This document shows positions 1-9,159 of a stretch of DNA of 64,000 nucleotides, piece by piece (position 1 is the first letter of the stretch; each line of letters begins with the position of its first letter). The stretch is taken from positions 4,450,501 to 4,514,500 of the forward strand of contig NZ_CP121473.1 of the NCBI RefSeq assembly GCF_033954455.1. The letters run 5' to 3'. The translations under genes and the position numbers were made by a program. A model generated the notes under the pieces. The model had not been told where the DNA came from, made no database searches, and saw only the letters and a list, made by a program, of their open reading frames with translations. The stretch is from Thiorhodovibrio litoralis. GTDB lineage: Bacteria; Pseudomonadota; Gammaproteobacteria; Chromatiales; Chromatiaceae.

Positions 1-2342
1 TCGGTGATGCTGCTCTGCGCCACTCCGAGCCGTGCGGCCTTGGCGCGATCAACCACCAGCACCAGCTTGTCGGCCGGGTATTCGACCGAGTCATCGACAT
101 CGACGATGTCTGTCGTGCCCTCAAATTGCGCGCGCACCTGACGTGCGATCTCGATCTGTCCCGGGTATTCGATCCCATAGACCTCTGCCACCAGGGGCGC
201 GAGCACCGGCGGACCAGGCGGGATCTCGACAATCTTGGCGTTGCCATCGAAGCCCCGCGCGATCTCTTGCAGGGGTTCGCGCACGGCGAGCGCGATCTCA
301 TGACTGGCGCGCTCGCGATCCTCTTTCGCGGTCAGATTGACCTGAATATCGCCTAGGTGCGCGCCCTCGCGCAGATAGTACTGGCGCACCAGACCGTTGA
401 AGTTAATGGGCGCGGCCGTGCCGGTGTAGACCTGATAATCGGTGACCTCGGGGACGCTTTCCAGATACTCGCCCATGGCGCCAAGCACCCGCGCGGTCTG
501 CTCCAAGCTAGTGCCCTCGGGCATATCGAGGACCACCTGAAATTCGCTCTTGTTATCAAAGGGGAGCATTTTCAGGATCACCGCCTGGCTGACCACCAGG
601 GACAGCGACAAGCCAATGAGCACCAGAATGCCGCCGAGCAGCAGCCAGCGGTTACGCTTGCCCTTGCCGCCGAGCAGGAAGGGGCTGATCAGGCGGTTGA
701 ACAGCCGTTGTAACCGATTGTCTGGCTTTGTCTCGCTCTCATGTTCTTGATCGCTGGTGGTCAGCACGCCGGAGGTGCTAGCGAACTTGGGCGCGAGGAT
801 CTTGTAGGTCAGCCAGGGCGTGAACACAAAGGCCACCACCTGGGAAATTAACATGCCGATGGATGCATTGATGGGGATGGGGGTCATGTAGGGCCCCATC
901 AGGCCGCTGACGAAGGCCATGGGTAGCAGGGCGGCAATCACCGTGAAGGTGGCCAGAATGGTGGGGTTGCCGACCTCATCGACCGCGCGCGGGATGGCTT
1001 CGAGCAGCTTTTTGCCACCCATGGCCAGATGGCGGTGGATGTTTTCCACCACCACGATGGCATCATCGACCAAAATGCCGATGGAAAAAATCAGCGCAAA
1101 CAGCGACACCCGGTTGAGCGTGAAGCCCCAGGCCCAGGAGGCGAAGAGCGTCAGCGACAGGGTGACAATGACCGCAGCTCCGACAATCAGGCCCTCACGC
1201 CAGCCCAGCGCGAGCATCACCAGAGCGACCACTGAAAGTGTCGCAAAGATCAATTCATGGATCAGCCGACTGGCCTTGGCATCGGCGGTGTCGCCATAGT
1301 CGCGGGTGATCAGCACCTCGACGCCTTCGGGGATGAAGGTGCCCTGCAGTTGCTCGAAGCGCTCGGTGACCGCCTCGGCGATCTGCACGGCATTGGTACC
1401 CGCCTGCTTGGCCAGGGCGATGGTCACCGCCGGGGTGGTGCCGGCCAGTTCCAGATCGCGGCTCGCGGCGTCCGGCCCGGCACCGAGCCACACATAGACG
1501 TCCGGGAAGGCCGGCCCGCGCTCCACCTTGGCGACATCGCGCAGGTAGACCGGGCGTCCCTCATGCAGGCCCACCACCAGATCGGCAATCTGCTCGGGGG
1601 AGGTCAGAAAGGTGCCGGCCTGGACTTCGATCTCGCGATTGTCGGCGGTCACGGTGATGTCGTCGCGAATCAGATTATTGGCTTGAAGCGCGCGGCGCAG
1701 GTCGCTTAAGTCAATCCCAAAGCCGGTCAACGCCTGGGGATCGAGCAGCACATGCACGATCTGATCCGGCGCGCCGAGCGTGTAGATATCACGGGTTCCG
1801 GGCACGCGCTTGAGTTCCTGCTCGATGGCATGGGCGACCTGGCCGAGTTCAAAGGCGCCAATATCAGGGTTCTGTGACCACAGGGTCGCGGTCACAATGG
1901 GCACATCGTCGATTCCCTTGGGCTTGACGATGGGCGGGCCGACGCCCAGATTGGGCGGCAGCCAGTCCTCATTAGCAAACACCTTGCTGAACAGGCGCAC
2001 AATGGCCTGGGTGCGGTCCTCGCCCACCTCGAACTGCACCGTGATCACCGCCATACCGGGGCGCGAGACCGAATAGACGTGCTTGATGCCTTTAATCTCC
2101 GAGAGCACCTGTTCGGCCGGCCCGGCCACCAAGTGCTCCACCTCGCTGACCGAGGCACCAGGGAAGGGGATAAACACATCGGCGAAGGTCACATTGATCT
2201 GCGGTTCTTCCTCGCGCGGAGTGACCAGGATGGCGAAGAGTCCCAGCAGCAGACCAACCAGCGCCAACAGCGGGGTGATTTCGGTATTCTGAAAGCGGGC
2301 GGCGATGCGCCCGGACAGGCCGAGTTGCTCGGTGTCAGCCAT
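1..2342 (-). CDS. RND-family multidrug/metal efflux permease, 3' end outside window
   Basis: Inner-membrane proton-driven efflux pump of the AcrB/HAE superfamily. The reading frame runs from ATG at 2342 leftward off the window edge, so about 780 N-terminal residues are visible of the roughly 1,000-1,050 usual for the family. A first membrane segment lies near residues 23-42, followed by a large periplasmic loop. A hydrophobic stretch near residue 425 carries the ILVDDAIVVVEN signature, whose paired Asp residues are the proton relay in AcrB-type pumps. The start overlaps the 3' end of the membrane-fusion gene by 8 bp, which implies translational coupling. The partner is the upstream periplasmic adaptor; no outer-membrane TolC-like gene is visible. 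Substrate cannot be read from sequence. Confidence 0.9.
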   Translation of the reverse strand, partial: MADTEQLGLSGRIAARFQNTEITPLLALVGLLLGLFAILVTPREEEPQINVTFADVFIPFPGASVSEVEHLVAGPAEQVLSEIKGIKHVYSVSRPGMAVITVQFEVGEDRTQAIVRLFSKVFANEDWLPPNLGVGPPIVKPKGIDDVPIVTATLWSQNPDIGAFELGQVAHAIEQELKRVPGTRDIYTLGAPDQIVHVLLDPQALTGFGIDLSDLRRALQANNLIRDDITVTADNREIEVQAGTFLTSPEQIADLVVGLHEGRPVYLRDVAKVERGPAFPDVYVWLGAGPDAASRDLELAGTTPAVTIALAKQAGTNAVQIAEAVTERFEQLQGTFIPEGVEVLITRDYGDTADAKASRLIHELIFATLSVVALVMLALGWREGLIVGAAVIVTLSLTLFASWAWGFTLNRVSLFALIFSIGILVDDAIVVVENIHRHLAMGGKKLLEAIPRAVDEVGNPTILATFTVIAALLPMAFVSGLMGPYMTPIPINASIGMLISQVVAFVFTPWLTYKILAPKFASTSGVLTTSDQEHESETKPDNRLQRLFNRLISPFLLGGKGKRNRWLLLGGILVLIGLSLSLVVSQAVILKMLPFDNKSEFQVVLDMPEGTSLEQTARVLGAMGEYLESVPEVTDYQVYTGTAAPINFNGLVRQYYLREGAHLGDIQVNLTAKEDRERASHEIALAVREPLQEIARGFDGNAKIVEIPPGPPVLAPLVAEVYGIEYPGQIEIARQVRAQFEGTTDIVDVDDSVEYPADKLVLVVDRAKAARLGVAQSSIT

Positions 2343-3468
2343 GGTCCTGGCTCCTGCCTGCAGCCCGCGCCGCTGACTGCTCCTTGAGCGCCACCCCGGC
2401 GGCGATGGGATCGAGCGCCACTTGCTCGCCCTCGGTCAGGCCCGAGAGCACCCGCAGCGACCCATTGAGCCGGCGCCCCACACGAATCAGCCGGAAGCCG
2501 ATGCGCCCCTTGTCATCCACCACATAGGTACCGGTGACCTCGGAGCGATAGACCACAGCCTCGACGGGGATGGTCAGCTCGGTGTCTTCGCCAGTCACAA
2601 AGACGGTCTTCACGAACATGCCGGGAAACAGCCCCGGATGGTCTCCGGCTAGCGCCACTCGCACCTCAAAGCTGTTGGAGCCGGCCTCCGCGAAGGGGAA
2701 GACCGTGAGGGCGCCGGTCTCGACCGGCTTGCCATCGGGCGCGAAGACCCGCACCGTGCCCTGCTCGCGCACCGCCGGAATGACGCTTTGCGGCACATCG
2801 ACACTGACCCGCAGCTTCTCCAGCGAGACGCCGGTCATGACCGGTTTGCCGGGGCTGACCATTTCGCCGACCTCGACAAAGCGCTCGTTGACGATCCCGG
2901 AGTAAGGCGCCTTGATCAGAGTGTAGGCAAGCTGCTCTTGGGCCTGCTCCAGCGCCGCCTGGGTGGCCTCAAGCCCGGCCTCGGCGCTTTTTAGCTCGGC
3001 AGCGGCCTTGTCCATCTCCGAGTCGGAGGCGGTTTTCTTTTGATACAACCCCTTCACACGCCTGTGCTCTTCGCGCGCCTGCTCCAGCTGGGCCACTGCG
3101 GCTTTCATCTCCGCCGCCGCCTGAGCGACCCGAGCGCGGTGCTCGGTATCGCGCAGCTGGGCGATGACGGAGCCGCGCTCGACGAAGTCATCCACGTCGT
3201 AGAATATCTCCTCGACCAGCCCCTGGGTCTGGGCGGAGACCGTGGTGCGGTTGACCGCCTCTACCACGCCGTCGAGCCGGTATTCGCGCTCAACCTCGTG
3301 GTAGCTCACAGGGGCGGTTTCCAGCTCGGCGGCCTGGGCATCCACGCTGGTTGTATCCGCGCCGGTTGTTTTTGCGCCGCTTTCATCATCGCCGGCGATC
3401 GCGACGCCGGCCAGAACGGTCAGCGTCAGCACGCCGACCCCGTGGAAAATCGTCTTGACAATTCGCAT
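2335..3468 (-). CDS. HlyD/MFP-family periplasmic adaptor of RND pump
   Basis: Periplasmic membrane-fusion subunit linking the RND permease to an outer-membrane channel. I chose ATG 3468 because it begins a normal signal peptide (MRIVKTIFHGVGVLTLTVLA, then VAIAG); the open frame continues 64 codons further upstream but those read through the apparent operator and look non-coding. The mature protein has the usual order: lipoyl half, a long Ala/Gln/Glu-rich alpha-helical hairpin (about residues 120-190), second lipoyl half (APYSGIVNERFVEVGEMVSPG), beta-barrel and C-terminal domain. Length of 377 aa is normal. It overlaps the permease start by 8 bp. Likely controlled from the palindrome at 3483-3505. 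Confidence 0.9.
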   Translation of the reverse strand: MRIVKTIFHGVGVLTLTVLAGVAIAGDDESGAKTTGADTTSVDAQAAELETAPVSYHEVEREYRLDGVVEAVNRTTVSAQTQGLVEEIFYDVDDFVERGSVIAQLRDTEHRARVAQAAAEMKAAVAQLEQAREEHRRVKGLYQKKTASDSEMDKAAAELKSAEAGLEATQAALEQAQEQLAYTLIKAPYSGIVNERFVEVGEMVSPGKPVMTGVSLEKLRVSVDVPQSVIPAVREQGTVRVFAPDGKPVETGALTVFPFAEAGSNSFEVRVALAGDHPGLFPGMFVKTVFVTGEDTELTIPVEAVVYRSEVTGTYVVDDKGRIGFRLIRVGRRLNGSLRVLSGLTEGEQVALDPIAAGVALKEQSAARAAGRSQDHG

Positions 3469-3482
3469 GATGGCTTGCCTGC

Positions 3483-3505
3483 TTAGAAAATTAGATTTTT
3501 CTAAT
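3483..3505. promoter_or_regulatory. AT-rich inverted repeat, candidate repressor operator for efflux operon
   Basis: TTAGAAAA at 3483-3490 and TTTTCTAA at 3497-3504 form a perfect 8-bp inverted repeat with a 6-bp spacer. A second nested palindrome, ATTAGA-N4-TCTAAT, lies at 3490-3505. It sits 15 bp upstream of the adaptor start, in a GC-rich genome, which suits an ArsR- or TetR-type repressor site. No repressor gene is visible in the window. Confidence 0.5.
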
Positions 3506-3716
3506 ATACGGTGATAGCCGCTCTCGTTCAAGGCGTTATCTGTTGTCACCCAAATGCGCGTCCGGCAAGGTAATCTGCTGCTCCGGTCACGTTTTCTGTA
3601 GCGAAAAGTCAGCGGCCTGGCTGGTCGATAGACTATCCTTTGATAGCTACTAGCGCGCAAAAAAGATCATCGCAAATCAACCTTCCCCTATTCCCCAGCT
3701 ACAACTCCATTATCTA

Positions 3717-5627
3717 ATGCCCCCAGCCATTGCCACATCCGGCTCAAAGCCCACCGATTCCGATCCGGGTATCTCGCGCGAGGCGCTAGTCGAGCAGCTG
3801 CACACCTGGGAGTCTATCGTCAGCCGCTCGCCCGACGCGGTCTGTATGACCGATCATCTTGGCGTGGTTGAGTATATCAATGCTGCCTTCGAGCAGGTCT
3901 TCGGCTATTCATCCCGTGAAATCCTCGGCCAATGTCTCGATGTGCTTGACCTACCCGAGCCTGATAATGCGGATTCAACGCTACTGAGCGGGCATTTCTT
4001 GCTGCCCGGGTTCGATCTTCAAGCCAGCATGCACCACACCCGCAGCGCGGGCAACTGGCAGAGCGAGGCGGTCGTGCGCCACCGTGACGGCCAAGCTGTT
4101 GCTGTGCGTGTTAGCACCCTGCTGCGCAGCTCGGAGTCCGGTCGTGCGCTCGGTCAGGTCTTTGACTTTGTCGATATCACGGAGACCAAACGCCGCGAGC
4201 GCCAGCTCGAGACACTGCGCGCCGTGGCCGAGGATCTCTCGACCCAACTGGAACTGAACGACATGGTCGAGCAGGCGCTGGATGCCGCCACCAACCTGAC
4301 CGAGACGGATTTTGCCGCCATCGCCTTTCCTTCCAAAGACGGCAGCCTGCTGCGCTATCGCTGGACTACGCCGCTAAGCAACGCCGAGACGCGCGCAACG
4401 GTCAGCGCGTCCTTCGATGCCGCGACCAGCATTGCCGGCGCCGCCCTACTCAAGGGCCATGAGACCAGCCTGGCGGACTGCCCGGCGCCGAACGCGGTGA
4501 GTGATCCGCTGTGCGCGCTCGGTGCGCGCGCTGCCCTCGCCTACCCGGTGACGATTCAAGGGCGCGCCCAGGCGGCGCTTTGCGTTGCCAGCCTCGAGCA
4601 CCCCCGCGAATTCACACCTGACTTGGTGCAACTGCTCGCGACCATCGCGCGCCAGATCGGAGTGGCCATCGACCGCGAACGTCTGATCGACGACGCACGC
4701 GCGTCTAACCGCCAGATCGATGAGATCATCCACCGCAATCCGGACGCCATCCTGATCACCGATGACAACGGCCGGGTGCGCTTCGCCAACCCCGCCGCGC
4801 AGACACTGCTTGCACGCAACGCAGAAGAACTCGAAGATTTCCCACTCGGCCTGACCTCACAAGGCAACAAAGGCGAGCTCGATGTGCACCGCGCCACCGG
4901 TGAGCTGGTTCCGGTCGAGTTGCACGCGATGGAAACCACCTGGGAAGGGCACCGCGCGCATGTCCTGACCCTGCGTGACCTGAGCGACCGCATCCAGGCC
5001 GAGAAAGAGAAACTCGCTAGCGCGGATCGCATTCACACGGCACTGGTTCAGACCATCGAGGCCATCTCCCGCACGGTCGAAACGCGCGACCCCTACACCG
5101 CCGGCCATCAGCGCCGGGTTGCCGTGCTAGGACGCGAGATGGCACAGGCCATGGGGCTCGAACCAGACGTGGTCGACGGCGTCTACATGGGCGGCACCAT
5201 TCACGACATCGGCAAGCTTTATATCCCGTCAGAAATTCTCAACCGCCCCGGCAAGCTCAATGATGTCGAGTTCATGCTGATCAAAACCCATTGCGCGGTC
5301 GGACGTGACATCATTGGCGGGATCGACTTTCCCTGGCCGCTTGCCGAGATGGTGCATCAGCATCATGAGCGCATCGATGGCACCGGCTACCCACGCGGTC
5401 TGCGTGGCGATGAGATTTTGCTGCAGTCACGCATTCTGGCCATTGCCGACGTGGTCGATGCGATGAGCTCCAGACGCCCTTATCGCGAGGCATTGGGCCT
5501 GGATGCGGCACTCGAAGAAATCGAACGCGGCTCTGGCACTCACTACGATCCCGAAGCCGTCGCTGTCTGCATCCGCCTGTTCACGCACCAGGGCCTGCGC
5601 CTGGAGGATCTTGAAGCGGCCAACTGA
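3717..5627 (+). CDS. PAS-GAF-PAS-HD-GYP protein, probable cyclic-di-GMP phosphodiesterase
   Basis: Predicted cytoplasmic phosphodiesterase that hydrolyses cyclic-di-GMP under control of sensory domains. Order over 636 aa: PAS (about 30-145), GAF (about 165-320), PAS (about 335-430) and a C-terminal HD-GYP domain (about 445-630). The catalytic metal motif HDIGK lies near residue 495, and HHERIDGTGYP, the family-defining GYP segment, near residue 548. There are no membrane segments. It is the first gene of a same-strand run that continues with a KaiB-like protein, a histidine kinase, a receiver and another KaiB-like protein. Its stop codon at 5625-5627 lies at the start of a hexanucleotide repeat. 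Signal ligand is unknown. Confidence 0.9.
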   Translation: MPPAIATSGSKPTDSDPGISREALVEQLHTWESIVSRSPDAVCMTDHLGVVEYINAAFEQVFGYSSREILGQCLDVLDLPEPDNADSTLLSGHFLLPGFDLQASMHHTRSAGNWQSEAVVRHRDGQAVAVRVSTLLRSSESGRALGQVFDFVDITETKRRERQLETLRAVAEDLSTQLELNDMVEQALDAATNLTETDFAAIAFPSKDGSLLRYRWTTPLSNAETRATVSASFDAATSIAGAALLKGHETSLADCPAPNAVSDPLCALGARAALAYPVTIQGRAQAALCVASLEHPREFTPDLVQLLATIARQIGVAIDRERLIDDARASNRQIDEIIHRNPDAILITDDNGRVRFANPAAQTLLARNAEELEDFPLGLTSQGNKGELDVHRATGELVPVELHAMETTWEGHRAHVLTLRDLSDRIQAEKEKLASADRIHTALVQTIEAISRTVETRDPYTAGHQRRVAVLGREMAQAMGLEPDVVDGVYMGGTIHDIGKLYIPSEILNRPGKLNDVEFMLIKTHCAVGRDIIGGIDFPWPLAEMVHQHHERIDGTGYPRGLRGDEILLQSRILAIADVVDAMSSRRPYREALGLDAALEEIERGSGTHYDPEAVAVCIRLFTHQGLRLEDLEAAN

Positions 5628-5673
5628 GACAGAGACAGAGACAGAGACAGAGACAGACACAGGCACAGGCACA
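5626..5673. repeat. Hexanucleotide tandem repeat (GAGACA)5 plus three degenerate units
   Basis: Five perfect GAGACA units are followed by GACACA and two GGCACA. The tract begins within the stop codon of the HD-GYP gene and fills part of the gap before the KaiB-like gene. Because the unit is six bases, copy-number changes would keep every reading frame open, so on/off phase variation is not expected. Confidence 0.9.
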
Positions 5674-5710
5674 AACAAGAACCGAATCCAAGCGCGCGAG
5701 GGCCAGACCG

Positions 5711-5977
5711 ATTTATCACCTCACCCTGATTCACTCCGGCGATTGTGACGCCACCGCTCGCGCCAGGCAGAATGTGCAAGCATTTTGCCAGCGTGTGCTG
5801 GGCGACGACTACAAACTTGAACTGGTGAACATCTTGCTGGACCCAACCAACGCGCGACAGTTGGGCATTCTGGTCACACCAACCCTGATCAAGAGCAGCC
5901 CTGCGCCAGAAACGCGCATGATTGGCGATTTTTCTGACGAAAACCGCCTCCGCCAGTGTCTCGGACTCACCAACTGA
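5711..5977 (+). CDS. KaiB-like thioredoxin-fold protein, non-canonical start
   Basis: The 88-residue product aligns by eye over its full length with the KaiB family: an N-terminal strand (IYHLTLIHSG), a helix, YKLELVNILLDP, then the hallmark LVTPTLIK and a RMIGDFSDENRL segment. It resembles the second KaiB-like protein at 9156-9428. The frame has no ATG, GTG or TTG early enough to include the first strand; the first such codon is GTG 5774, which would remove about 21 residues of the fold. ATT at 5711 has a GAGGG ribosome-binding sequence 8 nt upstream (5698-5702) and is my preferred start. A CTG at 5624, overlapping the previous stop, would add an Arg-Gln repeat tail and is less attractive. 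Partner KaiC is absent from the window. Confidence 0.72.
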   Translation: MYHLTLIHSGDCDATARARQNVQAFCQRVLGDDYKLELVNILLDPTNARQLGILVTPTLIKSSPAPETRMIGDFSDENRLRQCLGLTN

Positions 5978-6058
5978 TCCGTCTCGCTCACCACGCCGCG
6001 CGAAGCGCCGGACTCACCGCCGCTCAGCGCGAAGCTCGGTCCGACCCCTGCCAGCGCC

Positions 6059-8581
6059 ATGCGCCACCTATTCATGCACCAGCCTAAGGCGCCACCACTG
6101 CCAGACGCTTCCACCGAGCCACCTGCAACCCGCGTCAATCCGCTGCGCCTGATCGCGGTCGCCAGTCTGATTCTGCTCACCCTGAGCGGCGCCACCGCCG
6201 GCTCCCGCTGGCTCATGCAGCAGGCTCGCCTAGACGCTGAGAACCGTCTTGAGCACATCAACGACAGCCTGGTCCAAGAGCTCGACACCTGGCGCCGGGC
6301 GCAGCTAGCCGGCGTTCTGGTGCTCGGCAAGCAACCACGCCAAGCGCTGTTTCCGCTGCTTGATGACTGGTCGCGGCAGGAAATCGACGGCACCAGCTGG
6401 CTGATTGACATCGGCGGCGAGTCACCGCACCTGCTGGCCAAGTCCGGGCACGCCGAGGACTTCGGCCGCGAAACAGTGCCTTTCGACGCCGATCTCGGTG
6501 ATCGCCCCGAGCTCAAGGCCACCATGTTCATGCTGGAGCTGACCGACCTCGACGGCCGCCACGCGTTCGGCGTCTCGACCAGAGTCCCAGGCAGCAACTG
6601 GCTTGTTGTCACCACGGCACCGGTGGCGCAGCTGCTGGGTCCAACGCACCGTATCCTGATCATGATGGGGCTGATGATCGCCTCTGTCATAGTCACCCTC
6701 ATCGCCGCAATGCGCCTACTGACATTGCACAAACGCGGCCAGCATTATCTGCGCCGCTATCACAGAGAGCGCGAAAAGCGCGAGCTGCTTGAGGCGCTCA
6801 GGGAAAGCGACAGCCAGCTTCAGGTCTTTTTCAACGACGCCTTTACCGGCATGGCGGTGGCCACCAGCGAGCTGCGCTGGCAACGCGTCAATCCCGCGCT
6901 TGCCGAGCTGATGGGCACGGACACAGAAACACTGGCCGGACAGCCGTGCGTCGAGCTGTTTTGCGCCGAGGACCGCGACACCGTTGCACAACTGCTCGAG
7001 CAACTGCGCCGCGGCGAGCGCAAGGGCGCGCAGCGTCAGGTCCGACTGGTGCATGGCGAAGGGCATCTGCTGCCGGTGCGCCTGGCACTGCACGCCATCC
7101 GCGACGGTGCGCAAGCCTTCCAGTATCTGCTGGTCCAGCTTGAGGACATGCGCGATCGCCAGGAAGCGGATCAGCTCTACGACGCGCTGCTGCACACCAG
7201 TCTCGACGGTTTCTGGATCATCAACCAAGCCGGCGAGCTACTTGAAGTCAACACCGGCTATTGCCGCATGACCGGCTACCAGCGCGAAGAACTCATCGGC
7301 CAGCCAATCACCGCGATTGAGGCCAAAGAGGACGAGCGCTTGGTCCAGGCCCGCATGGCGCGCATGATTGACGGCAACCAGGAGCACTTCGAAACAGCGC
7401 ACCGACACAAGGACGGCCGACTGGTGCCGATTGAGGTCAGCACCAGCTACAGCCACCTGCTTGGCGGACGCTTCTACGCCTTCTTGCGCGACATCAGCGA
7501 GCGCAAGCGCATCCAAACCGTCCTGGACGCCGAGCGCGCGCAACTGCGCAGCCTGTTTGATGGCATCGAGTCGATCATCTACGTCGCCGATCCCGAGACC
7601 TATGAGCTGCTCTACGCCAATGCCGCCTTCACCGGATCGCTGCCGGATACGCCTATCGGCAAGCCCTGCTACCAAGTCATGCACGGGCGCACCCTCCCCT
7701 GCCCCTTCTGCACCAACCATGTGATCCGCCAGCGCAAAGGCACCCACAGCCACGTCTGGCAATTTCACCAGCAAGCGACCGGGCGCTGGTATCGCTGCGC
7801 AGACAAGCTCGTGCATTGGTCGGACGGACGCCAAGTGCGCTTTGAGATCGCCTCCGACATCACTGCGCAAAAAAACAGCGACCAGCACTCGCTGCAACTG
7901 GAAAAGCTCAGCTCGCTCGGACAGCTGACCGCCGGCCTGGCCCACGAGCTAAACAATCCGCTGATGGGTGTGATCAATGCCATCCAGTTCTGCCTGGCTG
8001 AAGATGCGAGCGATGCTGAACGCCAGGACGTGCTAAAGGATGCCGAGGAGCAAACCCGCCGCTGCATCAACATCGTGCATGAGCTGCTGGCATTTTCGCG
8101 CCAGCATAACGGTCCGGTGCATGCGTTTCGTGAGGTTGACCCCCAACCCATCATCAAGCGGGTGGTGCGTTTATTCGACTATCGTTTGAACCGGGATCAG
8201 ATCCAATTCGAACTTGAGCTCGACCCGCAACTCGAGCGCCTGCGCCTGCAGCCGGAGCGCTTCGAGCAAATGGTGGTGAATCTGCTCAGCAACGCGATCG
8301 ACGCGGTGGCGGAGCGTCCGCAGCGGCGCATCCAACTGCACTTTGCGCGGCGTGGCGAAGTGGCCGCGCTCGACCTCATCGACACCGGCGTCGGTTTGAC
8401 CGAGACGCTGCAGCGGCGCGTCTTCGAGCCATTTTTCACCACCAAGCCGCCCGGCAAGGGCACGGGGCTCGGTCTCTCCACAAGTTGGTCGATCATTGCC
8501 GATCATGGTGGTACGCTAGAGTTCGTGAGTGCGGAAGGTCAAGGCACCCGCGTCACGGCGCGCCTACCATGCCCGCCCTAA
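6059..8581 (+). CDS. Membrane PAS sensor histidine kinase of the KaiB-like locus
   Basis: Inner-membrane sensor kinase of 840 aa. Two membrane segments (about 30-50 and 199-221) flank a periplasmic sensor region. Three cytoplasmic PAS domains follow, near residues 250-365, 369-490 and 494-605. The third contains the cysteine cluster LPCPFCTNH, as in some redox- or metal-responsive PAS domains. The HisKA box has GLAHELNNP with the phospho-accepting His near 626. The ATPase domain shows the N box (NLLSNAIDA), G1 (DTGVGL) and G2 (GKGTGLGLS). It lies 81 bp after the first KaiB-like gene and 146 bp before a stand-alone receiver, its likely phosphotransfer partner. The start is uncertain between ATG 6059 and ATG 6074; neither has a good ribosome-binding site. 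Confidence 0.9.
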   Translation: MRHLFMHQPKAPPLPDASTEPPATRVNPLRLIAVASLILLTLSGATAGSRWLMQQARLDAENRLEHINDSLVQELDTWRRAQLAGVLVLGKQPRQALFPLLDDWSRQEIDGTSWLIDIGGESPHLLAKSGHAEDFGRETVPFDADLGDRPELKATMFMLELTDLDGRHAFGVSTRVPGSNWLVVTTAPVAQLLGPTHRILIMMGLMIASVIVTLIAAMRLLTLHKRGQHYLRRYHREREKRELLEALRESDSQLQVFFNDAFTGMAVATSELRWQRVNPALAELMGTDTETLAGQPCVELFCAEDRDTVAQLLEQLRRGERKGAQRQVRLVHGEGHLLPVRLALHAIRDGAQAFQYLLVQLEDMRDRQEADQLYDALLHTSLDGFWIINQAGELLEVNTGYCRMTGYQREELIGQPITAIEAKEDERLVQARMARMIDGNQEHFETAHRHKDGRLVPIEVSTSYSHLLGGRFYAFLRDISERKRIQTVLDAERAQLRSLFDGIESIIYVADPETYELLYANAAFTGSLPDTPIGKPCYQVMHGRTLPCPFCTNHVIRQRKGTHSHVWQFHQQATGRWYRCADKLVHWSDGRQVRFEIASDITAQKNSDQHSLQLEKLSSLGQLTAGLAHELNNPLMGVINAIQFCLAEDASDAERQDVLKDAEEQTRRCINIVHELLAFSRQHNGPVHAFREVDPQPIIKRVVRLFDYRLNRDQIQFELELDPQLERLRLQPERFEQMVVNLLSNAIDAVAERPQRRIQLHFARRGEVAALDLIDTGVGLTETLQRRVFEPFFTTKPPGKGTGLGLSTSWSIIADHGGTLEFVSAEGQGTRVTARLPCPP

Positions 8582-8622
8582 ACACACAAAAGCCCGCAAC
8601 CCGGCTGACTGCCGCCTGATGC

Positions 8623-8690
8623 GGACCCCCTTGATGTGGACCCCCTTGATGTTAACCACTGATTAAGAACCATTGATAAGAACCACCGGC
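8623..8690. repeat. Short tandem duplications between kinase and receiver genes
   Basis: GGACCCCCTTGATGT occurs twice in perfect tandem (8623-8637 and 8638-8652). A second imperfect repeat of about 13-14 bp built on AACCA-TGAT-AAG follows up to about 8690. They lie in the 146-bp gap before the receiver gene and could be part of its promoter or a binding-site array. Confidence 0.7.
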
Positions 8691-8727
8691 GCAAACCAGA
8701 CTCATCCTGAACCGACGCAGACGACCT

Positions 8728-9159
8728 ATGGCCAAAAAAATCCTGATCATTGACGATGACCCGGCCGTGCGTCAGGCGTTTGAGCTCGCCCTGCGGCGCA
8801 CCCCTTACGTGGTGGCGACCGCCGACTGCGGGGAAGCTGGCGCCGAGCAGGCGCTGCAGGAGGACTTCGATCTCATCTACCTGGACCTGCGCATGCCCGG
8901 CATCGACGGAGTGGAAACACTCCGACGCATCCGCGCGAAAAAACCTGATCAGCTGGTCTACATCGCAACCGCTTTTCACCGCGAGTTCTTTGATGATCTC
9001 GCCGCCGCCCGCCGCGACGGCATTGTTTTTGAACTCTTGCGCAAGCCCCTGGAGCGTCAGCAGATCATCGACATCACCCGCGCGATCCTGGGCGACGATA
9101 TTGACGACAGCTCGCCCAAGGCCGAGCCCAGCGCCGGCGATGCGACCGGGGCGCCATGA
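8728..9159 (+). CDS. Stand-alone response-regulator receiver protein
   Basis: The 143-aa protein is a single CheY-like receiver domain with a short disordered tail. The acidic pocket DDD is at residues 9-11, the phospho-acceptor is Asp53 in YLDLRMPG, a conserved Thr lies in IATAFH, and Lys lies in LLRKPLE. No DNA-binding or enzymatic output domain is attached, so it probably works by protein contact. Its stop overlaps the start of the second KaiB-like gene (ATGA at 9156-9159), so the two are translated together. The kinase immediately upstream is the natural phosphodonor. Confidence 0.93.
   Translation: MAKKILIIDDDPAVRQAFELALRRTPYVVATADCGEAGAEQALQEDFDLIYLDLRMPGIDGVETLRRIRAKKPDQLVYIATAFHREFFDDLAAARRDGIVFELLRKPLERQQIIDITRAILGDDIDDSSPKAEPSAGDATGAP

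Noticed and set aside
5626-5673. Phase-variable repeat switching the KaiB-like gene on and off
   Set aside because: The unit is six bases, so gain or loss of units keeps all frames.
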